Source of the DNA: JBBDNV01 sp040877415
GTDB taxonomy: Bacteria; Planctomycetota; Planctomycetia; Pirellulales; PALSA-1355
DNA length: 20,969 nt
Assembly (NCBI GenBank): GCA_040877415.1
Contig: JBBDNV010000105.1
Span: 1 to 20,969, forward strand
Direction of reading: 5' to 3'
A model generated the notes under the pieces. It did no database searches and was not told the DNA's origin. It saw only the letters and a list, made by a program, of their open reading frames with translations. Below, one piece after another: positions 1 through 8,243 of this stretch. The position numbers and the translations under genes are program-made. How positions within the stretch are numbered: the first letter of the stretch is position 1; each line of letters begins with the position of its first letter.

Positions 1-82
1 TTTTTCGCGGGTCTCGCCGCGACGTGCTCGGAGCCAGTCCCATTTTTCAACGGCCCGCTAAACGGTCGCATCGAGGGTGCGT

Positions 83-88
83 TATACT
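83..88 (+). promoter_or_regulatory. Candidate -10 box upstream of the cytochrome/DUF1553 gene
   Basis: TATACT at 83-88 lies about 50 bp before the ATG at 137 and matches the sigma-70 -10 consensus at five of six bases. No convincing -35 is visible at the expected distance (around 60-65), so this is a tentative assignment. The rest of 1-136 shows no coding signal. Confidence 0.3.
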
Positions 89-136
89 AGGGGCCGACCG
101 GTGGCATCGCAGATTTGACGTTTCAGCGAGGCGACG

Positions 137-3100
137 ATGCGGGAATTGTGGCTCGCGGCGGCATTGATCGCATGGGGCGGCCAGCAAGTGCCGGGCGCCG
201 AACCGGCGCGCGAGGTGCAACTCGTCGGCGACGTGCTGCCGCTGTTTCGGACGCGATGCGTCAAGTGCCACGGTCCGGCCAAAAGCGAGGCGGAGCTGAA
301 CCTGAGCACGCCGGGCTCCGTGGCGCGGGGCGGTGAAAGCGGCGCGCCGATCATCCCGGGGAGTCTCGAGAAGAGCCTGCTTTGGCAGCGGCTCGACGCC
401 GACGAAATGCCTCCGGAAGATCCGCTCGGGGCGGAGGAAAAGGCGCTCGTGAAGCGCTGGATTTCGGCAGGTGCCGAAGGGTTGCCGGAAAAGGCCACTA
501 GCCACCCGTCTGGCGATCATTGGGCTTTTGTGCCGCTGTCTGAGCCGGCGGTGCCCGACGTGCACGACGCGTCAGGCGTGCGCACGAGTGTCGACCGGTT
601 CATCCTGGCGCGACTCGAGGCCCACGGCTTAGCGCTCAATCCCCAGGCACTTGGGGCGACGCTCGTCCGCCGCGTGAGTTTCGACCTGACCGGGCTGCCA
701 CCGGCGCCTGAGGAAATCGAGACTTTTGCCACCGACACGGCTCCCGATGCCTACGGACGGATGGTCGAGCGCTACCTGGCTTCGCCGCACTACGGCGAGC
801 GGTGGGGCAAATACTGGCTCGACGCCGCCGGCTATGCCGACAGCAACGGCTACTTCGCCGCCGACTCGGACCGGCCGCTGGCGTATCGCTACCGCGACTA
901 CGTGGTGCGCGCGGTGAACGCCGACAAGCCGTTCGACCGCTTCGTCGTCGAGCAGTTGGCCGGGGACGAATTGTCCGGTTTCGTTCCGGGAAAGGACGCG
1001 ACGAGGGCCATGATTCCGCTCTTGGAAGCCACGCATTACCTGCGCAACGGGCAGGATGGCACCGGCGAAAGCGACGGCAATCCCCAAGAGCTGCGCAACG
1101 ACCGCTACGCCGCGCTCGAATCGTGCATGCAGATCGTCTCCTCATCGCTGTTGGGGCTGACGCTCGGCTGCGCCAAATGCCACGACCACAAGTTCGAGCC
1201 CCTCCCGCAGCGCGACTTCTACCGACTGCAATCGGTCTTCTATCCGGCGTTCAACATCGAAGATTGGGTGAAGCCGAACGATCGCTTCGTGCACGCGAGC
1301 CTGCCGGGCGAGCTGGAAGCGTGGCAGCGGCGCTCGCGCGAGATCGACGCCGAGATTGTGACGCTGCGAAGCGAATTCGCCGCCTGGGTCCGGGCCAACC
1401 GGCCGCCCAGCACGGTGTTGTTCCACGACGAGTTCGCCGCAAACGGTCCGCCGCTTGCCGACGGTTGGAGCAACACCGCGCCGGGCGACGATGTGCCGGG
1501 CGGTGGTCCGGCCGTCGGGATCGATTCGGCCGTCGCGCCGGGCGCTCTTGCAAAAGACGGCACCCTGCAAATCCTCGAAAGCGGCGCGGCGGGCGATCGT
1601 TGGATATCGACAATACGATCGTTCGACTGGACGCCGGATGGGGAAGGAGAGTGGATCCAGGTGACGTTCGACCTGGAGAACGACAAGGCGGCCAGGGGCG
1701 GCTCGCCGGCCCAGCGCATCGCGTACTTGATCGCGCTCGTGGATTTCAACGACAACGGCCCCACGGCCGGCGGCAACGTGCTCGTGGACGGCAATCCGGC
1801 CGGTGGTGCGGCCGTGTTTCTCGACTATCCGGGCGCGGACGAGCGGCAAAAGGGGCAATTGGGAGACGCCAAATACAAGCCGGGGCACAACTACGGAGTG
1901 CGTGTCACGAAACTGGCCGACGGCAACTGCCGGCTGGAACATCTTTTTGACGGCGTGCCCGACCTGGCGACGATCATGCTTGCGCCCGGCGATTTGCCGG
2001 ACGGCGGCTTCGGCTTCGAGTATTGTTGCTCGCGCAGCTTCGTGGTCGACAACGTCCTGGTCGAACGCAGCGCCGAGAACTCGGACGAGGCGGGCAAGAA
2101 GCTCGTCGAACCATTGCGCGCCCGGCAATTGGAGCTGGCCGCCGCGGTGAAAGCCAAGGAAGCGCAGCGCGGCGAGCGGCCGGACAAGATTGCCTGGGTG
2201 ACCGATCGATCTGCCACCGCGCCCGACGTTTTCCTGCTCCAGCGCGGCAACCACGGCGCGCCGGGCGAAAAAGTAGAGCCCGCACCGCTGGCGGCTTTGT
2301 CTGAAGAAGGCGTCGGGCTCGACGTTCGACGGCCGTTCGCCGAAGCCGAATCGACCGGGCGACGCCTGGCGTGGGCCGGCTGGTTAACCCGAGCCGACTC
2401 GCGTGCCGCGGCTTTGATGGCCCGAGTGCAGGTGAACCGAATCTGGCAACACCATTTCGGCACGGGCATCGTCGCCACGAGTGAGAACCTGGGCGTGAGC
2501 GGCGCCCCGCCTACGCATCCCGAATTGCTCGAGCACCTGGCCGGCCGATTTGTCGGCGGCGGATGGAGCACAAAGGCCATCCACCGGCTGATTTTGAACT
2601 CGGCCGTGTATCGCCAGTCGGGAGCGATCGTGCCCGAGGCGCTTAAGATCGATCCCGATAACCGGCTGTTGTGGCGGATGCCGCTCGTGCGGCTGGATGC
2701 CGAAGCGCTGCGGGACGCGATGCTGGCCGCCGGCGGCCGGCTGGATCGGCGCTTTGGCGGGCCCTATGTGCCCACGACGCGCGACGAGACGGGCGAAGTG
2801 GTCGTCGGCCCCGGCGCGCCGGGGGCGAACCGTCGAAGCCTGTACTTGCAGCAGCGGCGCACGCAGACGCTCAGCTTGTTGGGCGTGTTCGATTCGCCGT
2901 CGATCGTGCTGAACTGCGTCGAGCGGCCGGTGTCGACGATTCCGCTGCAATCGCTGAGCCTGCTCAATTCCCAGTTCGTCGTCGAGCAAGCGCGGCTTTT
3001 TGCCGCCCGCCTGCTCGCGGAAGGGGGCGACGCGCCGCAGGCGCGGATCGAGCGCGGGTTCTTGCTGGCGGTGGCCCGAGCGCCCACGGAGGCGGAGCAG

Positions 3101-3229
3101 GAAGCTTCGCTGGCGTTTATCAACGCGCAGCAAGCGCACTATGCCGGCCAGGTGGAGGCTCAGGCGAAGGTCTGGGCCGACTTTTGCCAGATGCTTTTTG
3201 CCTCAAGCACGTTTCTGTACGTGGAGTAA
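137..3229 (+). CDS. Exported c-type cytochrome with DUF1549 and DUF1553 (PSCyt1-PSCyt2-PSD1 protein)
   Basis: This 1030-residue protein has the planctomycete-specific order PSCyt1 (PF07635), DUF1549/PSCyt2 (PF07583), DUF1553/PSD1 (PF07587). A short signal peptide covers residues 1-21. The first haem-binding CVKCH is at 41-45, followed by the MPPED segment at 91-95, where the Met is a possible axial ligand. DUF1549 runs from about 150 to 375 and contains a second CAKCH at 345-349 within a CHDHKFEPLPQ segment. DUF1553 runs from about 740 to 1010. Between them, residues 425-645 form an extra beta-rich domain, FHDEF to FVVDNVLV, resembling LamG/DUF1080-type sugar-binding sandwiches. The start at 137 follows GAGG five bases upstream. 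The DUF1501 gene begins 10 bp after the stop, the usual partner for this family, so the two are probably one operon. The biochemical role of these pairs is not established; a periplasmic redox or polysaccharide-related role is only a guess. Confidence 0.93.
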   Translation: MRELWLAAALIAWGGQQVPGAEPAREVQLVGDVLPLFRTRCVKCHGPAKSEAELNLSTPGSVARGGESGAPIIPGSLEKSLLWQRLDADEMPPEDPLGAEEKALVKRWISAGAEGLPEKATSHPSGDHWAFVPLSEPAVPDVHDASGVRTSVDRFILARLEAHGLALNPQALGATLVRRVSFDLTGLPPAPEEIETFATDTAPDAYGRMVERYLASPHYGERWGKYWLDAAGYADSNGYFAADSDRPLAYRYRDYVVRAVNADKPFDRFVVEQLAGDELSGFVPGKDATRAMIPLLEATHYLRNGQDGTGESDGNPQELRNDRYAALESCMQIVSSSLLGLTLGCAKCHDHKFEPLPQRDFYRLQSVFYPAFNIEDWVKPNDRFVHASLPGELEAWQRRSREIDAEIVTLRSEFAAWVRANRPPSTVLFHDEFAANGPPLADGWSNTAPGDDVPGGGPAVGIDSAVAPGALAKDGTLQILESGAAGDRWISTIRSFDWTPDGEGEWIQVTFDLENDKAARGGSPAQRIAYLIALVDFNDNGPTAGGNVLVDGNPAGGAAVFLDYPGADERQKGQLGDAKYKPGHNYGVRVTKLADGNCRLEHLFDGVPDLATIMLAPGDLPDGGFGFEYCCSRSFVVDNVLVERSAENSDEAGKKLVEPLRARQLELAAAVKAKEAQRGERPDKIAWVTDRSATAPDVFLLQRGNHGAPGEKVEPAPLAALSEEGVGLDVRRPFAEAESTGRRLAWAGWLTRADSRAAALMARVQVNRIWQHHFGTGIVATSENLGVSGAPPTHPELLEHLAGRFVGGGWSTKAIHRLILNSAVYRQSGAIVPEALKIDPDNRLLWRMPLVRLDAEALRDAMLAAGGRLDRRFGGPYVPTTRDETGEVVVGPGAPGANRRSLYLQQRRTQTLSLLGVFDSPSIVLNCVERPVSTIPLQSLSLLNSQFVVEQARLFAARLLAEGGDAPQARIERGFLLAVARAPTEAEQEASLAFINAQQAHYAGQVEAQAKVWADFCQMLFASSTFLYVE
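1409..2071 (+). other. Inserted beta-sandwich-like domain inside the DUF1549/DUF1553 protein
   Basis: Codons 425-645 sit between DUF1549 and DUF1553 and do not belong to either. The segment is rich in alternating hydrophobic and polar strands, starts at FHDEFAANG and closes with SFVVDNVLVERS. That beginning and end are typical of LamG/DUF1080-like concanavalin folds. It probably binds a glycan or ligand; this is a fold-level guess from sequence pattern only. A charged helical linker (about 645-690) follows. Confidence 0.5.
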
Positions 3230-3239
3230 GCACGCCAAT

Positions 3240-4676
3240 ATGTTCCCAACCGACCCAAGCATCGTCGACGTGGCGTCGCTCGTTTCGCGGCGAGTGTTTC
3301 TGGGCCATTATGCCGGCTCGCTGGGCGGATTGGCTTTGGCGCACCTGCTAAACGCGCGGGCGAGCGGCGCGGTGGCCGGAGAGCCGGGACCGGCCACGGC
3401 GGCGCACGTGCCTGCCAGGGCTAAAAACGTGATTTGCCTTTTCCAGCACGGCGGGCCGAGCCAGGTGGACCTGTTCGACCCCAAGCCGGCCTTGACCAAG
3501 TATCACGGCCAGCCTTACCCCGGCGGCAACCTGGAAGTCCATTTCACCAATCAGCAGGGAAACGTGCTGGGTTCGCCGTTTAAGTTCCATCCGAGCGGAT
3601 CGTGCGGCATGGAGCTATGCGAATTGTTGCCGCACACGTCGCGCGTGGCCGACGATCTGACGCTCATCCGCTCGATGAACACCGAAAGCGTGGATCACGA
3701 GTCGGCGCTGCGGCTGATCCACACCGGAAAGTTCCTGGCCGGAATGCCCGGCTGGGGCTCTTGGGTGGCGTACGCGCTGGGAACCCAGAACGATAACTTG
3801 CCGGCCTACGTCGTGTTGTCCGATCCCGGCGGTCTGCCGGTCGACGGCGAACGCAATTGGTCGGCCGGTTGGCTGCCCGCCGTTTGCCAGGGCACTCCGT
3901 TCCGCTCGGGCAAGTCGCCCGTCTTGAACCTGCAAACGCCCGCAGGCACCAACCTCGAAGCGCGGCGCAATCAGCTACAGTTCCTCGACCAGCTCAACCG
4001 GGCCCACCTGGAACGGCACCCGGAAAACAGCGAGCTGGCCGCGCGGCTGGCCAATTTCGAGACCGCGGCGCGGATGCAAACCGCCGTGCCCGAGGTGCTC
4101 GACATCTCGCGCGAGACGGCCGAAACGCAAAGCCTGTATGGTCTCGACGATCCGACGACGCGCGAGTACGGCACGCGCTGCCTCTTGGCGCGGCGGCTGG
4201 TGGAACAGGGCGTTCGCTTCGTGCAGATATTTCTCAATTCGCAGCCGTGGGACACGCACAGCAAGAACGCCGAAAGCCTGAAGGGATTGTGTGCCAGGAC
4301 GGACCAGCCCAGCGCCGCGTTGGTGCTCGATCTCGCGCGGCGGGGACTGTTGGAATCGACGATCGTGATGTGGACCGGCGAGTTCGGCCGCCAGCCGATT
4401 TCACAGGGAGCCGACGGCCGCGACCACAATCGGCGCGGATTCTCGCTGTGGCTGGCCGGCGGCGGATTCAAGGGCGGATACGTCCACGGAGCGACCGACG
4501 ACTTCGGCTACGAAGCCGTCCGGGACGTCGTCACCGTACACGACCTGCACGCCACGCTCTTGGCCGCGCTGGGGCTCGATCATCGCCGCCTCGCCTATCC
4601 GCACGACGGCCGGCCCACCAGCTTGACCGACGCGGAAGTGACCGGAGCCAAAGTCGTGTCCGAGTTGTTGGCGTAA
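3240..4676 (+). CDS. DUF1501 family protein with Tat signal (alkaline-phosphatase-like fold)
   Basis: This 478-residue protein belongs to the DUF1501 family (PF07394), which falls in the alkaline phosphatase/sulfatase superfamily by fold. The N-terminus has a twin-arginine motif, SRRVFLG at residues 16-22, then a hydrophobic stretch GSLGGLALAHLL, so export in folded form by Tat is expected. Family landmarks are ICLFQHGGPSQVDLFDPKP near residue 65, the GEFGRQP loop, GADGRDHN, and a C-terminal VHDLHATLLAALG. The frame is open upstream to 3000, but that part overlaps the preceding gene. The ATG at 3240 puts the Tat motif in the right place and follows a GGAG 13 bases upstream inside the end of the cytochrome gene. 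It is the standard partner of that gene and probably co-transcribed with it. The substrate is unknown. Its 3' end faces the next minus-strand gene with only 21 bp between them. Confidence 0.93.
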   Translation: MFPTDPSIVDVASLVSRRVFLGHYAGSLGGLALAHLLNARASGAVAGEPGPATAAHVPARAKNVICLFQHGGPSQVDLFDPKPALTKYHGQPYPGGNLEVHFTNQQGNVLGSPFKFHPSGSCGMELCELLPHTSRVADDLTLIRSMNTESVDHESALRLIHTGKFLAGMPGWGSWVAYALGTQNDNLPAYVVLSDPGGLPVDGERNWSAGWLPAVCQGTPFRSGKSPVLNLQTPAGTNLEARRNQLQFLDQLNRAHLERHPENSELAARLANFETAARMQTAVPEVLDISRETAETQSLYGLDDPTTREYGTRCLLARRLVEQGVRFVQIFLNSQPWDTHSKNAESLKGLCARTDQPSAALVLDLARRGLLESTIVMWTGEFGRQPISQGADGRDHNRRGFSLWLAGGGFKGGYVHGATDDFGYEAVRDVVTVHDLHATLLAALGLDHRRLAYPHDGRPTSLTDAEVTGAKVVSELLA

Positions 4677-4697
4677 CGCGCACTTGAGGTTGGGCGC

Positions 4698-7600
4698 TTA
4701 CAGCCAGTCGTCGCCCACGAGGATCAGGGCCAGCTCATCGGCTTCGTCGTCCGCGGGCGGCTCGTCGTCGTCATCGTCGAGCCACGACCAGTCGCTCGCC
4801 AGTGCACGGTCGACGTCAGCGGCGCTTGCCGGCGAAGCTGCCCCGGCGGGCGCAACAACCAACGATTGCGCGGCCGCTTCGAAATCGCCGCCGGACGCGG
4901 GCATTGCCAGGGAAACCGCCACCGCGTCAAGGCCGCCAGCACCCGAACCAGCGCTTCCTGCGCCGTCGCCGACGGTCGCCGCCAGCCCGACGACCACCGC
5001 ATCAAGATCGGCGCCCGCTGGGCCTCCGCCGGCGCTTTCGCCCGCCGGCGGCGGAATGGTGGGCATGAAGAACGCCCAGGGCACCAGCGGAATATTGGTG
5101 GCCAGCCTGATTTCCGTGGTAAACACGAAGTCGGGCACATCCGCTACCGGATTGTCGAAAGTCAACTCGACGAAGTACGCCGTGGCGCCGCTGCCGGGCG
5201 TCGTCACGTTGCCCACGTATGTGCCGCCGCCCTGGTCCGTCAAGGTGCTGCTGGTCCAGGTTGGGTTCGTCACGGACTTCCGGAAATCGCGCGAGGCGGA
5301 ATTGGCCTGCCACAGCTTGACGCCGTTCGCTATGGGCGATGTGACCGTTTGCACGTTGATCGAACCATCCTGCCCGACGGTCCAGGAGAACTGCGGCAGC
5401 GGGTTGCCGTTGACCACGGCATCGAAGAACGCGCGGGTGCTGAGGGTTGGATCGGTCGAATTGAGGCCGTGACCCGTATTGGGGATGTATCGCAGGTAAT
5501 TCTGGGTTCCCGGGATGTCGCTGAAATAGTACTGGGCCGAATCGGGCACGAAAAACTCGTCGCCGGCGGAGTTGATCAGCAGCTTGGGCAGATCGTCGAA
5601 GCGGCCGTTGTCGAGATACGCGTAAGGATCGACAACGCGGCCGATTTCCTGGCCTCCGAACTCATAGCTTTCCTGCGGAATGTCGAAGGCCAGGTAGTCG
5701 TTCAAGGCCGACGAGAAGCCGTCGGTCGATCCGGGGCCTGTGTAGCCGTACCCGTAGTGGTGCACCATCTGCTCGCCCATGTTCAACACGTCGATCACGC
5801 CGGGAACAATCGCCCGGACGCGGTCGTCCATGGCGGCGGTCAGCCACGTGGTCCAGCCCCGTTTCGAATAGCCGGTGACGACGAAATCGTCGATGTCCGC
5901 ACCCACGATGGCGTCAGGCACCAGGTCCTGTACAACGTCCATCGCGGCCACGGCGCTTTGCACCATGGGCAGCAAGGCCGGCCAGGATCCGTTCCCCGGC
6001 TCGCCAAAGTGGGCGACGTACTCGTTGAAGCTGTAGGCAATGATCGCGTCTTCCCTGCGTTGGACGCCGGGGGCATCGTTGGCGAAATCGAGCCATTGAT
6101 TGGGAACGGTCGGCAGCAGGGCGACGACGGCGTGCAATTGCCCCGCCAAGGTCACGGCACCGGCGTCCGCCGAAGTGGGGGCAGTGAGGGAGTTGTTGCC
6201 GCTCGTGATGTACAGTAGCGCCGAATTCTCGATCGGGCCGCTGGGAATGATGACCTGCATCCAATGCCGCCATTCCGGCGCTTCGGCCGGCCAAAGGGGG
6301 TTAAAAACGTCCGTGAGTGAACGCCACGTCGAGCTCCTCAGGTCGACGATGTACGCGCCGGGGCCGGTCGTGCCGCCACCAAGCTTGGTGAAGGTGTAGG
6401 GCCGGAAGGGATTGGACGTCACATAGGCGTCCAGAACCGTGTTGCCGATCGAGTCGATCTTGAGCGCTATCGGCGTGCTCGTGCCTTCGTTCCCCGCGAT
6501 GTCGGTCACGCGGACCCGCAACTGCACGTTGTACGCGGCGCCCGAGACATCGTGCGGCAGCGCGGGCGTCACCTGGAAGTACGATCCGCCGTTGTACAAG
6601 GTCGACGTCGTGCGCGCCGTTTCGCCGGCACCGCCAAAGTTGCCGTCGTAGTTCAGATCGACGTCGAGCGTCACCAGCGTGCCGTTGGCCAGGCCCAGCG
6701 GGCTCGAGGCGGCGACGGTCACGTGCGGCGTGAGATCAGCCGATATCGTGGCGATTGTCGAGGCCGAAATGGCGGGCAGAACGGTACGAACCGTAACCAC
6801 CAGGGTGGGCGAGGTGGTCGAATTGCCCGCGCCGTCCTGGCTCACGACGTGGATGTTGTGCGGACCGTCGGCCAAAGGCGCGGCCAGCGTGAACTGCAAG
6901 CCGGGACCGCCGGTTCCTTCGTCCACCGGCGAGGCGTCGACATACAGGCGCACGAGCGAGCCCATTTCGGCCGCCACGTCGATCCTTGGCGTGGTGATCT
7001 TGGTAAGGTTGTCGGTCGAGCTCGCGCCGGTATCGTCGGCGGCGACCAGGTCGGGAATCTGGGGCGGGGTCATATACGTTTTGAGCGAGAAGGCCACTTC
7101 GGCCGCCGCGTTTAGGCCGGCCATATCGATGCCCTTCAGGTGCACCACGTATGGCCCGTCGGCGAGCGGGCCGCCGTTGACCATTTCGACAAAGTCCGAA
7201 TCAAGGACGAAAATGCCGCCCGATAGATACGGAAGCGCGTCGAACGTCACGGGGCCGGAATTCAGCCCGGCCTTGAAGCTGGCCACCATGGTGGCCGCCG
7301 TCAGGGTTCCTTGAACGCCAGGGTAGATCGTAATTCCGTCGTCGTTCAATTGACCGTCCGGACCCGTGTCGACGGACAGCTCGGCCGCTAGCGCGGGGGG
7401 CGACACCAACACTGCGATCCGCGACATAAAGCCCGCATTGCCGCGGGCGATGATCTGGTCGTTGGCATTGACGATGCTGTTCCTGTCGAAATCGCGCACG
7501 TTCGTGATCGGCGCCCCGAAGCCCGAATTGTTGCGGGCCTCGATTTCGTCGGCGGCGTTGGTCAGGAAATTCGTCGGGAGGGTGTTGCCAAAAGTATCTC

Positions 7601-8171
7601 CGATCTGGTTGCCGAAGAAAAAGACGTCGCTGGCGGCCAACCCCGTATTGTCGTTGGCGGCCACGATGACCTGTAGAAAAGCGTTGTCAATGAGATTGTC
7701 GTCCCAGATGATCTCAACGCGATCCGAGCCCCCTACTCCGCCGTCCGCCAGGACGACGACCTGCGCAGGGTCAGGCGCAATGGCCCACGAGCCGGGACTG
7801 TTGTTGCTGCCCACTTTGAAGAGGAAATCGCTCTCGGTGATGCCGGGATGCGAGTCGGTAATGTCGACGGCGATGCCGTTGATGCCCCGGCTGTAGCTGG
7901 TGACGTTGGCGGGGCCGGCCAGGCTCAGGTTGCCCAACAGCGCCGACTTGTCGGGGGCAATCGCGTTGTTGTCGCCGGCGGCGTTGACCCCCGGCGTATT
8001 ACCGTCGAAGGAGGAATTGTCGTAGAAAATGTGCCGGCCGACGACCGCGGAGGTGATCGACAAAAGACAGCGCGATTCGAGCGTTTCAAAGCGTGGCCGA
8101 AACCAATGCCGACCTTTGGTCCGCGGCCCTCTTCCGGCCGCCGACGCCGATTTCCCTTTTGTATTGATCAT
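4698..8171 (-). CDS. Giant exported multidomain protein with PhoPQ-related alpha/beta hydrolase domain and LEPR-XLL leader
   Basis: The protein has 1157 residues from the ATG at 8171. An LEPR-XLL-type leader, FETLESRCLLS, is at 28-38. A module at 43-260 ends in a dockerin/EF-hand-like loop, DFDRNSIVNAND (227-238). Residues about 265-575 are Ig-like, with LADGPYVVHLKGIDMAG and LADGPHNIHVVSQDGAGN marking two repeats. Residues about 578-1015 match the PhoPQ-activated pathogenicity-related family (PF10142), an alpha/beta hydrolase: nucleophile Ser769 in GYSKRGW, probable Asp871 in SAGDEFF, and His901 in PNTGHGL. The C-terminus is a Gly/Ala linker and an acidic tail (1121-1157). The frame opens upstream at a TTG (8192), but the ATG has AGGA ten bases upstream and is preferred. 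The triad looks intact, so hydrolase activity is likely, though the substrate is unknown. The same module and tail occur in the next gene on this strand. Confidence 0.9.
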   Translation of the reverse strand: MINTKGKSASAAGRGPRTKGRHWFRPRFETLESRCLLSITSAVVGRHIFYDNSSFDGNTPGVNAAGDNNAIAPDKSALLGNLSLAGPANVTSYSRGINGIAVDITDSHPGITESDFLFKVGSNNSPGSWAIAPDPAQVVVLADGGVGGSDRVEIIWDDNLIDNAFLQVIVAANDNTGLAASDVFFFGNQIGDTFGNTLPTNFLTNAADEIEARNNSGFGAPITNVRDFDRNSIVNANDQIIARGNAGFMSRIAVLVSPPALAAELSVDTGPDGQLNDDGITIYPGVQGTLTAATMVASFKAGLNSGPVTFDALPYLSGGIFVLDSDFVEMVNGGPLADGPYVVHLKGIDMAGLNAAAEVAFSLKTYMTPPQIPDLVAADDTGASSTDNLTKITTPRIDVAAEMGSLVRLYVDASPVDEGTGGPGLQFTLAAPLADGPHNIHVVSQDGAGNSTTSPTLVVTVRTVLPAISASTIATISADLTPHVTVAASSPLGLANGTLVTLDVDLNYDGNFGGAGETARTTSTLYNGGSYFQVTPALPHDVSGAAYNVQLRVRVTDIAGNEGTSTPIALKIDSIGNTVLDAYVTSNPFRPYTFTKLGGGTTGPGAYIVDLRSSTWRSLTDVFNPLWPAEAPEWRHWMQVIIPSGPIENSALLYITSGNNSLTAPTSADAGAVTLAGQLHAVVALLPTVPNQWLDFANDAPGVQRREDAIIAYSFNEYVAHFGEPGNGSWPALLPMVQSAVAAMDVVQDLVPDAIVGADIDDFVVTGYSKRGWTTWLTAAMDDRVRAIVPGVIDVLNMGEQMVHHYGYGYTGPGSTDGFSSALNDYLAFDIPQESYEFGGQEIGRVVDPYAYLDNGRFDDLPKLLINSAGDEFFVPDSAQYYFSDIPGTQNYLRYIPNTGHGLNSTDPTLSTRAFFDAVVNGNPLPQFSWTVGQDGSINVQTVTSPIANGVKLWQANSASRDFRKSVTNPTWTSSTLTDQGGGTYVGNVTTPGSGATAYFVELTFDNPVADVPDFVFTTEIRLATNIPLVPWAFFMPTIPPPAGESAGGGPAGADLDAVVVGLAATVGDGAGSAGSGAGGLDAVAVSLAMPASGGDFEAAAQSLVVAPAGAASPASAADVDRALASDWSWLDDDDDEPPADDEADELALILVGDDWL
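4704..4811 (-). other. Acidic C-terminal tail shared with the neighbouring giant protein, copy 1
   Basis: Codons 1121-1156 end the protein with a Trp-containing helix-like part (ALASDWSWLDD), a run of Asp/Glu with PP, then DELALILVGDDW. Aligned without gaps to the tail of the neighbouring protein over 37 positions (1120-1156), 28 are identical by my count. The position at the extreme C-terminus suggests a sorting or anchoring signal; this is inference. Confidence 0.7.
7392..8045 (-). other. Shared ~215-residue module with dockerin-like loop, copy 1
   Basis: Codons 43-260 encode VVGRHIFYDNSSFDGN through GNAGFMSRI. The same segment, clearly homologous along its whole length, is at the other end of the neighbouring giant protein. 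Shared landmarks are DKSALL, TSYSRGINGI, GSNNSPGSWA, GGSDRVEI, LQVIVAAND and DVFFFGN. It closes with DFDRNSIVNAND, which has the D-x-D-x-N spacing of a calcium-binding dockerin/EF-hand loop. I recall similar segments in other planctomycete surface proteins, but I know of no named function. Confidence 0.8.
8058..8090 (-). other. LEPR-XLL-type N-terminal leader motif
   Basis: FETLESRCLLS (residues 28-38) follows a basic N-terminus (KGRHWFRPR). It is the short 'LE-x-R-x-LL' leader seen at the start of many giant planctomycete surface proteins, used there in place of an obvious classical signal peptide. The neighbouring large gene carries the same motif. Confidence 0.8.
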
Positions 8172-8207
8172 CGCCTGAAATTCCTGTACCAAGAGGGGGT
8201 GGGATCT

Positions 8208-8231
8208 GCCGACGCGATGGCCCGAGTCGGC
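8208..8231 (-). promoter_or_regulatory. Predicted 5'-end stem-loop of the PhoPQ-related hydrolase mRNA
   Basis: GCCGAC (8208-8213) pairs perfectly with GTCGGC (8226-8231), and two further inner pairs (8215/8224 and 8216/8223) are possible. It begins where transcription would start if the TATACT at 8243-8238 is the -10 box, so it could cap the 5' end of the mRNA. Prediction from sequence only. Confidence 0.3.
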
Positions 8232-8237
8232 GATGTT

Positions 8238-8243
8238 AGTATA
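8238..8243 (-). promoter_or_regulatory. Candidate -10 box of the PhoPQ-related hydrolase gene
   Basis: Read on the minus strand, 8243-8238 is TATACT, about 66 bp upstream of the ATG at 8171. A weak -35-like GTGACG lies near 8268-8263, with a long spacer of 19 bp. The same hexamer sits before the gene at 137. Confidence 0.35.

Noticed and set aside
1142..2254. 370-residue open frame on the minus strand opposite the cytochrome/DUF1553 gene
   Set aside because: It is Arg/His-rich with no recognisable domain, and it lies fully inside a gene with strong family matches. This is a shadow frame in GC-rich DNA.
3000..3239. Upstream extension of the DUF1501 reading frame
   Set aside because: This part overlaps the end of the DUF1553 gene in another frame and would bury the twin-arginine signal 80 residues into the protein.
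4704..4811. C-terminal tail as a PEP-CTERM, LPxTG or Por-type sorting signal
   Set aside because: There is no membrane-spanning helix plus basic end, no LPxTG, and no Por-type lysine-rich ending. The tail is acidic with a short hydrophobic LALIL stretch, so it matches none of these.
4866..6218. 450-residue open frame on the plus strand
   Set aside because: It is antisense to the PhoPQ-related hydrolase gene, whose catalytic motifs are clear on the minus strand.
8172..8192. TTG start seven codons upstream for the PhoPQ-related protein
   Set aside because: There is no Shine-Dalgarno before the TTG, while the ATG at 8171 has AGGA about ten bases upstream.
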